DNA of 8,589 nt from Chloroflexota bacterium (GTDB lineage: Bacteria; Chloroflexota; Limnocylindria; P2-11E). The position numbers and the translations under genes were made by a program. The stretch's first letter is position 1. Each line of letters starts with the position of its first letter. Shown piece by piece: positions 1 to 6,797 of this stretch. The notes under the pieces were generated by a model. That model searched no databases, had not been told where the DNA came from, and was given only the letters and a program-made list of their open reading frames with translations. The stretch spans positions 1-8,589 of the forward strand of contig VGPA01000052.1 in assembly GCA_016875665.1 (NCBI GenBank), in the 5' to 3' direction.

Positions 1-87
1 GACGGCGGTGCGCGGATCGCCTACGTCACCGAGCGCCGCGCGCATCTCGAGGACGTGTACCTGCGCGTGGTCGAGGGCCGCTCGTGA
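1..87 (+). CDS. ABC transporter ATP-binding protein, C-terminal end only
   Basis: Frame 1 is open from the window edge and stops at TGA 85-87, giving the last 28 residues of a protein that begins outside the window. The tail ERRAHLEDVYLRVVEGRS is the kind of ending seen in ATPases of ABC-2 export systems (NatA/CcmA type), where a 'LEDVFL' stretch closes the protein. The Walker and signature motifs are not in the window, so the assignment rests on this tail and on the permease that follows. The stop overlaps the permease start (GTGA at 84-87), which indicates translational coupling. It would hydrolyse ATP at the inner face of the membrane to drive the partner permease. The substrate cannot be told. 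Confidence 0.75.
   Translation, partial: DGGARIAYVTERRAHLEDVYLRVVEGRS
73..77 (+). promoter_or_regulatory. ribosome binding site of the permease, inside the ATPase gene
   Basis: GAGGG at 73-77 lies six bases before the GTG at 84. This is good Shine-Dalgarno spacing and supports GTG 84 as the permease start, even though it overlaps the upstream stop codon. Confidence 0.6.
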
Positions 88-893
88 GCCTCGCGCGCAC
101 ACCGGAGCGCGGCACCATCGTCCGCACGATCTGCGTGCGCGAGTGGCGCGAGGCGCTGACCAACCGGCTCCTGGTGGGCATGACGTTCCTGCCGCCCGCG
201 GTGATCCTCGTCGTGGGCATCGCCCTCGTGGCGGTCGCGGCGCGCAACCCGCCGAGCGAGCGCGACGTCCAAGCCATCTACGCCGCCGCGCCCGCCACCG
301 TGGGCCTCGACCCCAAGGAGGCGGTGCAGGGGCTCATCGCGACCTACTTCCTGATCCTGTTCATGATGATCCCGACCGTCGTCCCGCTGACCATCGCGGT
401 GTATTCGGTGATCGGTGAGAAGAGCGCGCGCACGCTCGAGCCGCTGTTGGCGACCCCGACCGGCGTGGGCGAGCTGCTCCTGGCGAAGAGCCTCGCCTCG
501 GCGACTCCGGCGGTCGCGGTGACCTGGCTCGCGTACGCGCTCTATCTCCTCGCCGTCGGCGCGCTCGGCAGCCGCGCCGCCGTCGCGGCGGTGACCGCGC
601 CCGGCTGGATCCTGGCGATGGCCGTGATGGTGCCCTTGCTCACGTTGCTCTCCGTGAACCTCGGGATCCTCATCTCCACACGGGTGAACGACGTGCGCGT
701 CGCGCAGCAGATCGGCGGGCTGATCGTCGTGCCGGTCCTCGGCGTCGGCATCGCGCAGATCTCCGGCCGCGTGGTGTTGAACGGCGAGGCCTTCGTGCAA
801 ACCGCGCTCTTCCTGCTCCTCGCCGACATCGCCGTGTTCGTCGCGGCCCGCGTCGCCTTCCAGCGGGAGAACATCCTCGTGCGGTGGCGCTAA
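84..893 (+). CDS. ABC-2 type transporter permease
   Basis: A 269-residue integral membrane protein, the usual size for an ABC-2 permease. About six hydrophobic segments are visible, near residues 30-52, 84-109, 138-161, 173-197, 205-228 and 236-257. Between the second and third lies GEKSARTLEPLLATP (111-125), the cytoplasmic 'E+..GTLE.LL.TP' motif typical of the ABC-2/NatB family that contacts the ATPase. The start is GTG 84, which overlaps the ATPase stop and has GAGGG six bases upstream. With the ATPase it should form an exporter in the inner membrane. Candidates include Na+, drug, lipid or polysaccharide export, and nothing here decides between them. The stop TAA 891-893 overlaps the stop of the convergent serine hydrolase gene, so there is no room for a separate terminator between the two genes. 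Confidence 0.9.
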   Translation: MSLARTPERGTIVRTICVREWREALTNRLLVGMTFLPPAVILVVGIALVAVAARNPPSERDVQAIYAAAPATVGLDPKEAVQGLIATYFLILFMMIPTVVPLTIAVYSVIGEKSARTLEPLLATPTGVGELLLAKSLASATPAVAVTWLAYALYLLAVGALGSRAAVAAVTAPGWILAMAVMVPLLTLLSVNLGILISTRVNDVRVAQQIGGLIVVPVLGVGIAQISGRVVLNGEAFVQTALFLLLADIAVFVAARVAFQRENILVRWR

Positions 894-2503
894 GGCGTCA
901 CCGAGCGGATCGGGGTCGACAGCCGCGGCGCGATCACGCGCGGCAGCGCGCGGGTCTCGTTGCCGCCGTACGTGCGGGGCCCCGCGATGCCCACGCCCAT
1001 CGTCGTGATCGGGCTGACCTGCACCTCGCCCTCGCGGACCACCAACTCGAGGCGGTAGCCGCCGGAGGACCTGGGGGCGACGATCGACGTGAAATACACG
1101 CCGCCTTCGCGCTCGGCGCTCATCTCGCCGAGCGGCGAGCTGCCTTCGCCGACGATCCGGCCCGACGCGTTCTCGAGGAAGCGGTAGCCGAGAGTGAGGG
1201 TGCACGCCTTCCCCCGCCCCGCGGCGGTCGGGAACTGTGCCACCTGCACCATCGTCGCCTCGCCCATGTGCATGCGGGTCGAGAGCTTCATCACGGTGGT
1301 CATGAGGTAGACCGGGTGCACGCGCAGCGTGGTGGTGACCGTGGCCACGCCGAGCGGACCGAGGGCGAGGCCGTTCGCGTCCGCCAGGCCGATGCGCAGC
1401 GTGTGATCGCCGAGCTGGGCCGGAACCTTCACTGGGAGGCTCACCTCGAAGCTCTGCCCGGGGTTCGCGCCGAGCTGCGTCGGATGCGGCGCCGCGCTCA
1501 GGCCGAGCAGCTTCCCCGACGCGTCGCGGATGTCGTAGACGACGTTCACCGCCTGCGGCCCGCGGGCGGTCCACGGGCGGACGCCCGCGTTGGTCAGGCG
1601 GAACGTGACCACCTCGGTCGCGCCCACGTCCGCCGGATAGACCTTGTTCACCGCGTAGCGCGCGTTGGTGGGGAGGTCGAGGACCGCGGAGTAGACGGCC
1701 GAGCCCACGCTGGCGATCAGCTGGTTCGCGGGCTCCTCCCAGGTGTCCCAGGTCATCGCGACGACCACCTTGGGGCCGCGCGGGGTGAACACGATGCCCG
1801 CGTCGTGGATCAGGCCGAGGAGGTTGCCGGTCTTGTGCGCGACCGCCGCTCCTGCGGGCAGGAACGACGGCAGCCGGTCGTTGATGCGCTGCCGCTGGAG
1901 CCGCTCGAGCATCCGCTCCGAGGCGGCGGCGGACACGAGCTGGCGCCTCGCCATGGCCAGGAAGAGTTCCGCGACCGCGCGCGGCGTGGCGACGCTGTCC
2001 TCCGCCGAGGTCTCGGCGATGCGGAGTCGTTCGATCCGGTTCGCTTGCAGGGTCGCGTTGATCGCGGGCCCGCCGAAGAGGTGCCAGAACGCGAGCGCCG
2101 CGCCGTTGTCGGAGTACGTGATCATCGCCTCGAGCGCTTGGTCGATGGTCAGCGTCGTGCCGGCCTCGAAGAACGACCCGTCCTCGGTGATGTCGTCGTC
2201 CTGGATCGTGATGCGGTCTCGGTAGGCGAGCGTGCCGGCCTCCACGAGCGCCTCCGCGTGAAGCATCACCGCCACCTTGTACAGGGAGGCCGTGATCACC
2301 TCGGTGTCCGCGTTCGTGGCGTACAGCGGCTGCGGCGTGAGCGGATCGACCACGAGGATGCCCGCCTTGCCCTCGAACGACGCGACCAGCTCGCCGAGCG
2401 ACCGCGCGAGCGCCGCCGTGTCCGCTTGTGCGACGGACCCGGTCGTCGGCAGGCCGGCGATCACGAGCACGGCGACCAGCACGATCCGCGCCGCCGAGCT
2501 CAT
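890..2503 (-). CDS. exported beta-lactamase-fold serine hydrolase with two beta-rich C-terminal domains
   Basis: A 537-residue protein. Residues 1-27 look like a signal peptide with likely cleavage VAQA|D, so it acts outside the cytoplasm. Residues about 35-277 carry the three active-site motifs of the penicillin-binding/class A beta-lactamase fold: SLYK (S73 nucleophile, K76), SDN (131-133) and KTG (224-226, within AHKTGN). The omega-loop segment between SDN and the conserved 'TP' at 173-174 is about ten residues shorter than in TEM, and the ExxxN (Glu166/Asn170) pattern is not recognisable. A true beta-lactamase is therefore doubtful; a DD-peptidase-like, esterase-like or other acyl-serine enzyme is as likely. 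Residues about 280-395 resemble an Ig-like or CARDB/NBR1-like beta sandwich, and 396-510 look like a second beta-rich domain. The start overlaps the ybeY stop (ATGA 2503-2500), making it the last gene of the operon. The fold is clear; the substrate is unknown. Confidence 0.85.
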   Translation of the reverse strand: MSSAARIVLVAVLVIAGLPTTGSVAQADTAALARSLGELVASFEGKAGILVVDPLTPQPLYATNADTEVITASLYKVAVMLHAEALVEAGTLAYRDRITIQDDDITEDGSFFEAGTTLTIDQALEAMITYSDNGAALAFWHLFGGPAINATLQANRIERLRIAETSAEDSVATPRAVAELFLAMARRQLVSAAASERMLERLQRQRINDRLPSFLPAGAAVAHKTGNLLGLIHDAGIVFTPRGPKVVVAMTWDTWEEPANQLIASVGSAVYSAVLDLPTNARYAVNKVYPADVGATEVVTFRLTNAGVRPWTARGPQAVNVVYDIRDASGKLLGLSAAPHPTQLGANPGQSFEVSLPVKVPAQLGDHTLRIGLADANGLALGPLGVATVTTTLRVHPVYLMTTVMKLSTRMHMGEATMVQVAQFPTAAGRGKACTLTLGYRFLENASGRIVGEGSSPLGEMSAEREGGVYFTSIVAPRSSGGYRLELVVREGEVQVSPITTMGVGIAGPRTYGGNETRALPRVIAPRLSTPIRSVTP

Positions 2504-2982
2504 CGCGAGGCGCCGAGCGCGGCGTCGGTGGCGGCGGTGCCCAGCCGGACCATCTCGCGGTAGCCGGCCGGCGTCTCGTCCTCGAACCCGAGGAGATGCA
2601 GCGCGCCGTGCGCGGCGAGGAACGCTACCTCGCGCAGGAGCGGGTGCTTGCGGCGGCGAGCCTGCCGCTCGGCCTGCGCCGCGCTGATCACGATGTCGCC
2701 GAGCTCGAGCGCGCCGTCGACGTCGCGCTGGAGGCGCGCGACCGCGGCGGCGCCCTTCGTGCCGCGGCGCAGCCGCTGCCCGAACGACAGCACGTCGGTC
2801 GTCTTGTCCGTGCGGCGGTGCCGCCGGTTCAACGCGCGCATCTCGGCGTCCCCTACGAACGCGATGGCGAGCATGGCGTCCCGCGGGAGCGTACCCGCGC
2901 TGCCCGTCAGAAGCGAGGCTCTGACGGCGCGGCGCACGGGCGCGAGATCACAGGGCGCGCTACCGAGAACGCTGATCCGCAT
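2500..2982 (-). CDS. ybeY: endoribonuclease YbeY (rRNA maturation factor)
   Basis: A 160-residue protein of normal family length. YbeY is a metal-dependent single-strand RNase that takes part in 16S rRNA 3'-end maturation and 70S ribosome quality control in the cytoplasm. Diagnostic stretches are LNRRHRRTDKTTDVLSF (51-67, with the conserved Arg at 56), GDIVIS (95-100) and HGALHLLGFED (125-135). The family metal site is HxxxHxxxxxH. Here H125 and H129 are present, but the third ligand position holds D135, so the usual GYDH is GFED. The ATG at 2982 lies 23 bases inside the end of the 7TM-HD gene, without a clear Shine-Dalgarno. The stop overlaps the next start as ATGA. Its place after phoH and the 7TM-HD gene is the common bacterial order. 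Confidence 0.93.
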   Translation of the reverse strand: MRISVLGSAPCDLAPVRRAVRASLLTGSAGTLPRDAMLAIAFVGDAEMRALNRRHRRTDKTTDVLSFGQRLRRGTKGAAAVARLQRDVDGALELGDIVISAAQAERQARRRKHPLLREVAFLAAHGALHLLGFEDETPAGYREMVRLGTAATDAALGASR

Positions 2983-5086
2983 CGGGCAGGAAGGGCGTCC
3001 GCGCCGCGGGACGGAGGACGGCGATCCGGTCCTCCAGATACGGGATCCGCTCGTGGTACACGCCGGCGAGGAGCTCGCAGAAGGCGACCTTGATGCGCTG
3101 GACGTCGCGCAGCGTGAGGTCGCACTCGTCCAGCTGCCCGTCCGCGACCCGTTCGGCGACGATCTTCTCGACCATCGCGCGGATCGTGTCGGCGTTCTTG
3201 ACGTCGAGCGATCGCACGGACGCCTCGGTGCCGTCGGCGAGCATCACGATCCCCGCCTCACGGGTCCGCGGCTTGGGGCCGGGGTGGCGGAACGCGCTCT
3301 CCTCCGCCTGACCGCGCGCCTGCGCCACCTGGAAGAAGTAGCGCATGACGCTCGTCCCGTGGTGGCCGGGGATCATCTCGCGGATCTCGGTCGGCAGGTT
3401 GTACCGATCGGCGAGCGCGAGGCCGTCGCGGATGTGGGCGGTGACGATGCCGGCGGAGACGAGCGGGTCCAGCTCGTCGTGCGGATTCGTCCCGGTCTGG
3501 TTCTCGATGAAGGCGCTCGGGTTCCGCATCTTGCCGATGTCGTGGTAGTAGGCGCCGACGCGCGCCACGAGCGGATCGGCCCCGATCACCTCGGCGGCGC
3601 GTTCGGCGAGGTTCGCGACCAGGAGCGAATGGTGGTACGTGCCGGGCGTGCGCAGCAGGAGCTGCCGCAGGAGCGGATGGTTGGGGTCGCCGAGCTCGCG
3701 CAGCTCGAAGACGGTGGTGATGCGGAAGAGATGGCCGAGCAGCACCACGCCGCCGAACGACAGAATGCCGGCGCCGATGCCGCTCGCGACCGCCGCCGCG
3801 CCGAGCTGGAGCGCGCCGAGCACGTCGGTGGTCCGTTCGACCAGCAGGAACGCGACGATCACGCCGGCGCTGCCCGCGGCGACGGCGACCGACGCCATCG
3901 CGAACTCGCGCGTCGTCGCGCCACGGCGGAGGATGCCCATTCCGAGCAGGGCGGGCACGAGCACGTACGCGACGAGCTCGACCTGGCCGCCCATGATCCC
4001 CACGTTCAGCGCGAGCGCGATCTGCGTCGCGAGCGCCGCGCGGCCGCCCGCCAGGACGGTGAGCATCATCGCCATCGCCGCGTACGGCGCGACGTACGCG
4101 GCGAGGGCATGGCCGGGCACCAGGATCCGCGCCGCGGCGGTGGCGGCGACGAGCGAAAGGCCCACCAGGAGGACGCGCCGGTCGTCGGCCCAAGCGTCCC
4201 CGGCATACCGGGCGAAGAACAGCGCGAGGACGCCGGAGCACAGGAGCGCCCAGAGCACGAGGCCGAACGCCCCGCGCCAGTCGAAGCCGGGATTCACGAG
4301 CCCGAGCGCGCGGAGCTTCTCGACGTCCTGCGCGGTGACGACCGCGCCCTCGCGCACGATCACCTCACCCGACGCGACGCGCACCTCCACCGGGACGATC
4401 GAGGCGCGGGCCGCCGCCTGCGCGGCGGCCGTGGCGGCCTGGTCGAACGTGGCGTTGGCGTGGAGATGGGAGCGCAGGACCTCGGTCGCGACGCGCCGCT
4501 GCCGGTCGCTCCACACGGCGGGGAGCGCCTTCGGCACCTCGGATCGCGCGAGGTCGACCTGCTCGGGGCGGATGTCCTGCGCGTACATGGAGCGCAGCAG
4601 GTTCTCGAGGTCCTTGACCATCACGTCCCACTCGGCGACGGGCATCTCCACGACGTCGACGGCCGTCGGCTGCGTGAGCGCGATCTCCGGGAGTCGCCCG
4701 AGCGCCGCGACCTTGGCGTCGCGCGCTTGGCTCGAGTCACGCACGCGGGCCAGCGCCGCGATCTCGCTGCCGAGCTTCACGGTCTCATTGGCCACCGCGG
4801 CGCTGTTGCGCGCGTACTGCCGCGGCACCGCCGTGACCGCCCGCTCGCGCTCGGCGGCGGTGAGCGATTCCGAGATGAAGACCACCGACCGCGCGGCCTT
4901 CACCTGGCGATCCGCGACCATGCCCGTGCCGTAGGTGACGACCGCGGGCGGTGTGAGGAGCAACGCGATCGCCGAGAACAGCCCGGCGACGAGGGCGAAC
5001 GCGCCGATCCGCCACCGCTCATCCGTGTGGATGAGCGCGCTCAGGCTCTCGCGCTGCCGGACGATCTCCAGCCGCCGCGCGATCAT
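2960..5086 (-). CDS. pgpH: 7TM-HD cyclic-di-AMP phosphodiesterase, PgpH/YqfF type
   Basis: A 708-residue membrane protein with the full architecture of the family. It has a first membrane helix near 28-46, a large extracytoplasmic region about 50-268 (7TMR-HDED type), a block of membrane helices about 270-455, and a cytoplasmic HD hydrolase domain about 470-690. Catalytic and metal-binding motifs are visible: YHHS (484-487), YYHDIGK (513-519, H515/D516), TAHI (549-552), GHHGT (574-578) and LADGTEAS (616-623). Characterised PgpH enzymes hydrolyse c-di-AMP to pApA. That this protein does the same is inferred from the family, since no cyclase for c-di-AMP is in the window. The ATG at 5086 overlaps the phoH stop (ATGA) and is preceded by a strong Shine-Dalgarno. 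The end overlaps ybeY by 23 bases. Confidence 0.92.
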   Translation of the reverse strand: MIARRLEIVRQRESLSALIHTDERWRIGAFALVAGLFSAIALLLTPPAVVTYGTGMVADRQVKAARSVVFISESLTAAERERAVTAVPRQYARNSAAVANETVKLGSEIAALARVRDSSQARDAKVAALGRLPEIALTQPTAVDVVEMPVAEWDVMVKDLENLLRSMYAQDIRPEQVDLARSEVPKALPAVWSDRQRRVATEVLRSHLHANATFDQAATAAAQAAARASIVPVEVRVASGEVIVREGAVVTAQDVEKLRALGLVNPGFDWRGAFGLVLWALLCSGVLALFFARYAGDAWADDRRVLLVGLSLVAATAAARILVPGHALAAYVAPYAAMAMMLTVLAGGRAALATQIALALNVGIMGGQVELVAYVLVPALLGMGILRRGATTREFAMASVAVAAGSAGVIVAFLLVERTTDVLGALQLGAAAVASGIGAGILSFGGVVLLGHLFRITTVFELRELGDPNHPLLRQLLLRTPGTYHHSLLVANLAERAAEVIGADPLVARVGAYYHDIGKMRNPSAFIENQTGTNPHDELDPLVSAGIVTAHIRDGLALADRYNLPTEIREMIPGHHGTSVMRYFFQVAQARGQAEESAFRHPGPKPRTREAGIVMLADGTEASVRSLDVKNADTIRAMVEKIVAERVADGQLDECDLTLRDVQRIKVAFCELLAGVYHERIPYLEDRIAVLRPAARTPFLPDADQRSR

Positions 5087-6111
5087 CCTGTCCCCCTCGG
5101 CTTCGCCGAGGAGTCGGCTCCGCCCGGGCCTTCGTCTCTCGCGCCTGCTTGTTCGCGCCGCTGGTGGCTGTCGTACGCGCGCACGATGCGCGCGACCAGC
5201 TCGTGCCGCACGACGTCGCGGTCGTCGAAGTCGACGAAGGCGATGCCCTGCACGTCGCGGAGGATCTCGCGCGCGGCCACCAGCCCGCTCTTCTCGCCGG
5301 CCGCGAGGTCGACCTGCGTGATGTCGCCGGTGACCACCGCCTGCGAGCCGTAACCGAGCCGGGTGAGGAACATCTTCATCTGAACCATCGTGGCGTTCTG
5401 GCCTTCGTCGAGGATGATGAACGCCTCGTTCAGCGAGCGGCCGCGCATGAACGCCAGCGGCGCGACCTCGATCTCGCCGCGCTCCTGCGCCCGCGAGAGG
5501 CGCTCCGGCGGCATCAGCTCGTACAGCGCGTCGTGCAGCGGGCGGAGGTACGGATCGATCTTGTCCTCGAGGCCGCCGGGCAGGAACCCGAGCCGCTCGC
5601 CAGCCTCGACCGCGGGGCGCGTGAGGATGAGGCGGGCGACCTTGCGGTCGCGCAGCGCCGCGACGCCCAGCGCGACCGCGAGGTACGACTTGCCGGTGCC
5701 GGCCGGGCCCGTGGCGAAGACCAGGTCGTGCCGGCGGATCGCGTCGACGTAGCGGCGCTGGTTTTCCGACTGCGGCGTGACGCGCTTCCCGCGCACCGTC
5801 GTCGCGATGAGGTCGCGCAGCTCCTCCGCCGGTGCGACGGGCGCCTCCTTGGCGTCGCCGATGAGCCGGTCGAGCGCCGGCTTCCGCAGGTGCTCGTCGC
5901 GGGTCGTGAGGCTGCGCATGGCGCCGACGAGCTCGCCGACGCGAGCGACGGCCGCGGGCTCGCCGGTGATGCGGAGCTCGGCACCGCGGGACACCATCTT
6001 CACGCCGAACTCACGCTCGATTCGGTCGATGTTGGCTTCGTTGTCGCCGGCGATGAACATCATCTCGTCCTGGTCGGGGATGAGAATGGTCATTTGGCGC
6101 GCGCTGCTCAT
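5083..6111 (-). CDS. phoH: PhoH-family ATPase (PhoH/YbeZ-like)
   Basis: A 342-residue cytoplasmic P-loop ATPase, complete by comparison with the PhoH/YbeZ family (about 320-350). The N-terminal 65 residues form the small KH-like region (GVKMVSRGAELRITGE). Walker A is GPAGTGKS (135-142), the following LTRPAVEAGERLGFLPG (163-179) is a family hallmark, Walker B is FIILDEGQN (231-239), and VTGDITQVDL (260-269) is the sensor-like stretch. YbeZ-type proteins are RNA-associated ATPases that act beside YbeY in ribosome/RNA metabolism. The exact reaction here is inferred. The last 25 residues are polar and probably disordered. The ATG at 6111 overlaps the yqeY stop as ATGA. A second in-frame ATG six codons on (residue 7) is a possible alternative start. 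Confidence 0.94.
   Translation of the reverse strand: MSSARQMTILIPDQDEMMFIAGDNEANIDRIEREFGVKMVSRGAELRITGEPAAVARVGELVGAMRSLTTRDEHLRKPALDRLIGDAKEAPVAPAEELRDLIATTVRGKRVTPQSENQRRYVDAIRRHDLVFATGPAGTGKSYLAVALGVAALRDRKVARLILTRPAVEAGERLGFLPGGLEDKIDPYLRPLHDALYELMPPERLSRAQERGEIEVAPLAFMRGRSLNEAFIILDEGQNATMVQMKMFLTRLGYGSQAVVTGDITQVDLAAGEKSGLVAAREILRDVQGIAFVDFDDRDVVRHELVARIVRAYDSHQRREQAGARDEGPGGADSSAKPRGTG
5092..5098 (-). promoter_or_regulatory. ribosome binding site of the 7TM-HD gene
   Basis: On the - strand GAGGGGG (5098-5092) lies five bases before the ATG at 5086, within the 3' end of phoH. It is the strongest Shine-Dalgarno in this operon and supports the ATGA-overlapping start. Confidence 0.6.
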
Positions 6112-6551
6112 CCCTTGAGCAGCTCCGCGACCACCTGCGACACGGCCTTCCCATCCGCCTGATCCTTCAGCACGGCCATCACCTTCGGCATGACTTTGCC
6201 CATCTCACGCGGACCGGAGGCGCCGGTTTCGGCGATCACGCGTCGCGCGATCTCGCGGATCGCCTCGGCGTCGACCTGCTTGGGCAGGTACTCCTCGATC
6301 ACCGCGAGCTGCGCGCGCTCGCGCGCGGCGAGCTCGGTGCGCCCTCCGGTATCGAACGCTTCGATCGAGTCGCGCCGCATCTTGGCCTGCTTGCGCAGGA
6401 CGTCGCGGACGCCCTCCTCGTCCAAGGGCTGCGGGCGTCTGCGGACTTCCTCGTTTTTCACGGCGGCCAGCACGAAGCGCAGCGTGTCACGCCGGTTCTC
6501 GTCCTTGGCCTTGACCGCGGCGATGGCATCCCGCTCGAGCGTCTCGAGCAG
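6108..6551 (-). CDS. yqeY: GatB/YqeY-domain protein with a non-standard start codon (probably CTG)
   Basis: A cytoplasmic GatB/YqeY protein, a helical family related to the C-terminal tRNA-binding tail of amidotransferase subunit GatB; its cellular role is not firmly established. Recognisable parts are KMRRDSIEAFDTGGRTEL, IEEYLPKQ, IAETGASGPREMGKVMPKVM and the final VSQVVAELLKG. The first standard start in frame (GTG 6473) would give only 121 residues and cut off the conserved N-terminal helix. Upstream in the same frame the sequence reads LLETLERDAIAAVKAKDENR, the expected YqeY beginning, but no ATG, GTG or TTG exists there. CTG at 6551 gives 147 residues, the normal family length, with AGGCGG (6564-6559) seven bases upstream. 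ATC at 6557 aligns slightly better with family starts (MxLLE) but its spacing to that site is only one base. The gene sits 11 bases after the rpsU stop and ends in ATGA with phoH. Confidence 0.88.
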   Translation of the reverse strand: MLETLERDAIAAVKAKDENRRDTLRFVLAAVKNEEVRRRPQPLDEEGVRDVLRKQAKMRRDSIEAFDTGGRTELAARERAQLAVIEEYLPKQVDAEAIREIARRVIAETGASGPREMGKVMPKVMAVLKDQADGKAVSQVVAELLKG

Positions 6552-6558
6552 GGGGATG

Positions 6559-6564
6559 CCGCCT
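6559..6564 (-). promoter_or_regulatory. Shine-Dalgarno-like site deciding the yqeY start
   Basis: AGGCGG on the - strand (6564-6559) shares its first two bases with the rpsU stop TAG (6565-6563) and lies seven bases before CTG 6551. It differs from AGGAGG at one base. It supports CTG 6551 over ATC 6557, which would have a spacing of only one base. Confidence 0.45.
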
Positions 6565-6730
6565 AGCGCTTGCGCCGCTTGGCTTCCTTCCGCTTGCGGC
6601 GCTGGGCGGGCCGCTCGTAGAACTCGCGGCGCCGCGCCTCCGCCAGGATGCCGGCCTGCTGGATCTTCTTGTTGAAGCGGCGCAGAGCGGCCTCGAAGGA
6701 TTCGCCCTCGCCGATGATCACTTCGGACAC
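6563..6730 (-). CDS. rpsU: 30S ribosomal protein bS21
   Basis: A 55-residue basic protein. FEAALRRFNKKIQQAG and EARRREFYERP match the conserved core of bS21 (E. coli FDVALRRF..., VRRREFYEKP), and the tail RRKRKEAKRRKR is the usual basic end. bS21 sits on the 30S platform near the anti-Shine-Dalgarno and helps initiation. The start GTG 6730 (MSEVIIGEGESF) places the first residue exactly where E. coli and B. subtilis bS21 begin; the frame stays open far upstream but has no homology there. A second in-frame GTG at 6721 would remove three residues. The nearest purine-rich site, AGAGGGG (6757-6751), is 20 bases from GTG 6730, too far for a normal Shine-Dalgarno. It is the first gene of the dense run that leads to the serine hydrolase. 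Confidence 0.93.
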   Translation of the reverse strand: MSEVIIGEGESFEAALRRFNKKIQQAGILAEARRREFYERPAQRRKRKEAKRRKR

Positions 6731-6761
6731 TGTGTCGGGATCGTCACCCGCCCCTCTGACC

Positions 6762-6797
6762 AAAATCGTCGGGCGGCCCAGCCGCGCTGGTCCGCCC
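6762..6797 (-). terminator. GC-rich hairpin with short T run, upstream of rpsU
   Basis: On the - strand, GGGCGG-A-CCAGC / GCG / GCTGG-G-CCGCCC (6797-6771) can fold into a stem of 6 plus 5 base pairs around one A-G mismatch with a three-base loop. It is followed by GACGATTTT, with four T at 6765-6762. It lies after the HIT gene and 32 bases before rpsU. It may end the cyclase-HIT transcript. If transcription starts between it and the HIT gene, it would instead be an attenuator or structured leader of rpsU. The T run is short and starts four bases after the stem, so termination efficiency is uncertain. The remaining intergenic bases (6731-6870) show no convincing promoter. Confidence 0.55.

Noticed and set aside
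21..1574. A 517-codon - strand open frame crossing the permease and the hydrolase end
   Set aside because: It spans two real genes in other frames, and its composition is a repetitive mix of Arg, Gly, His and Asp without recognisable domains.
884..2563. A 559-codon + strand open frame opposite the serine hydrolase
   Set aside because: Low-complexity Arg/Ala/Gly/Asp composition and no motif; the opposite strand carries SxxK, SDN, KTG and a signal peptide in a consistent frame.
2648..5353. A 901-codon open frame on the + strand opposite the 7TM-HD gene and ybeY
   Set aside because: It is rich in Arg, Asp, Glu, Gly and His with no domain, and it lies opposite genes with clear family motifs. 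This is the usual antisense shadow in very GC-rich DNA.
5149..6162. A 337-codon + strand open frame opposite phoH
   Set aside because: It mirrors the PhoH codons and has no motif, while the - strand has intact Walker A and B.
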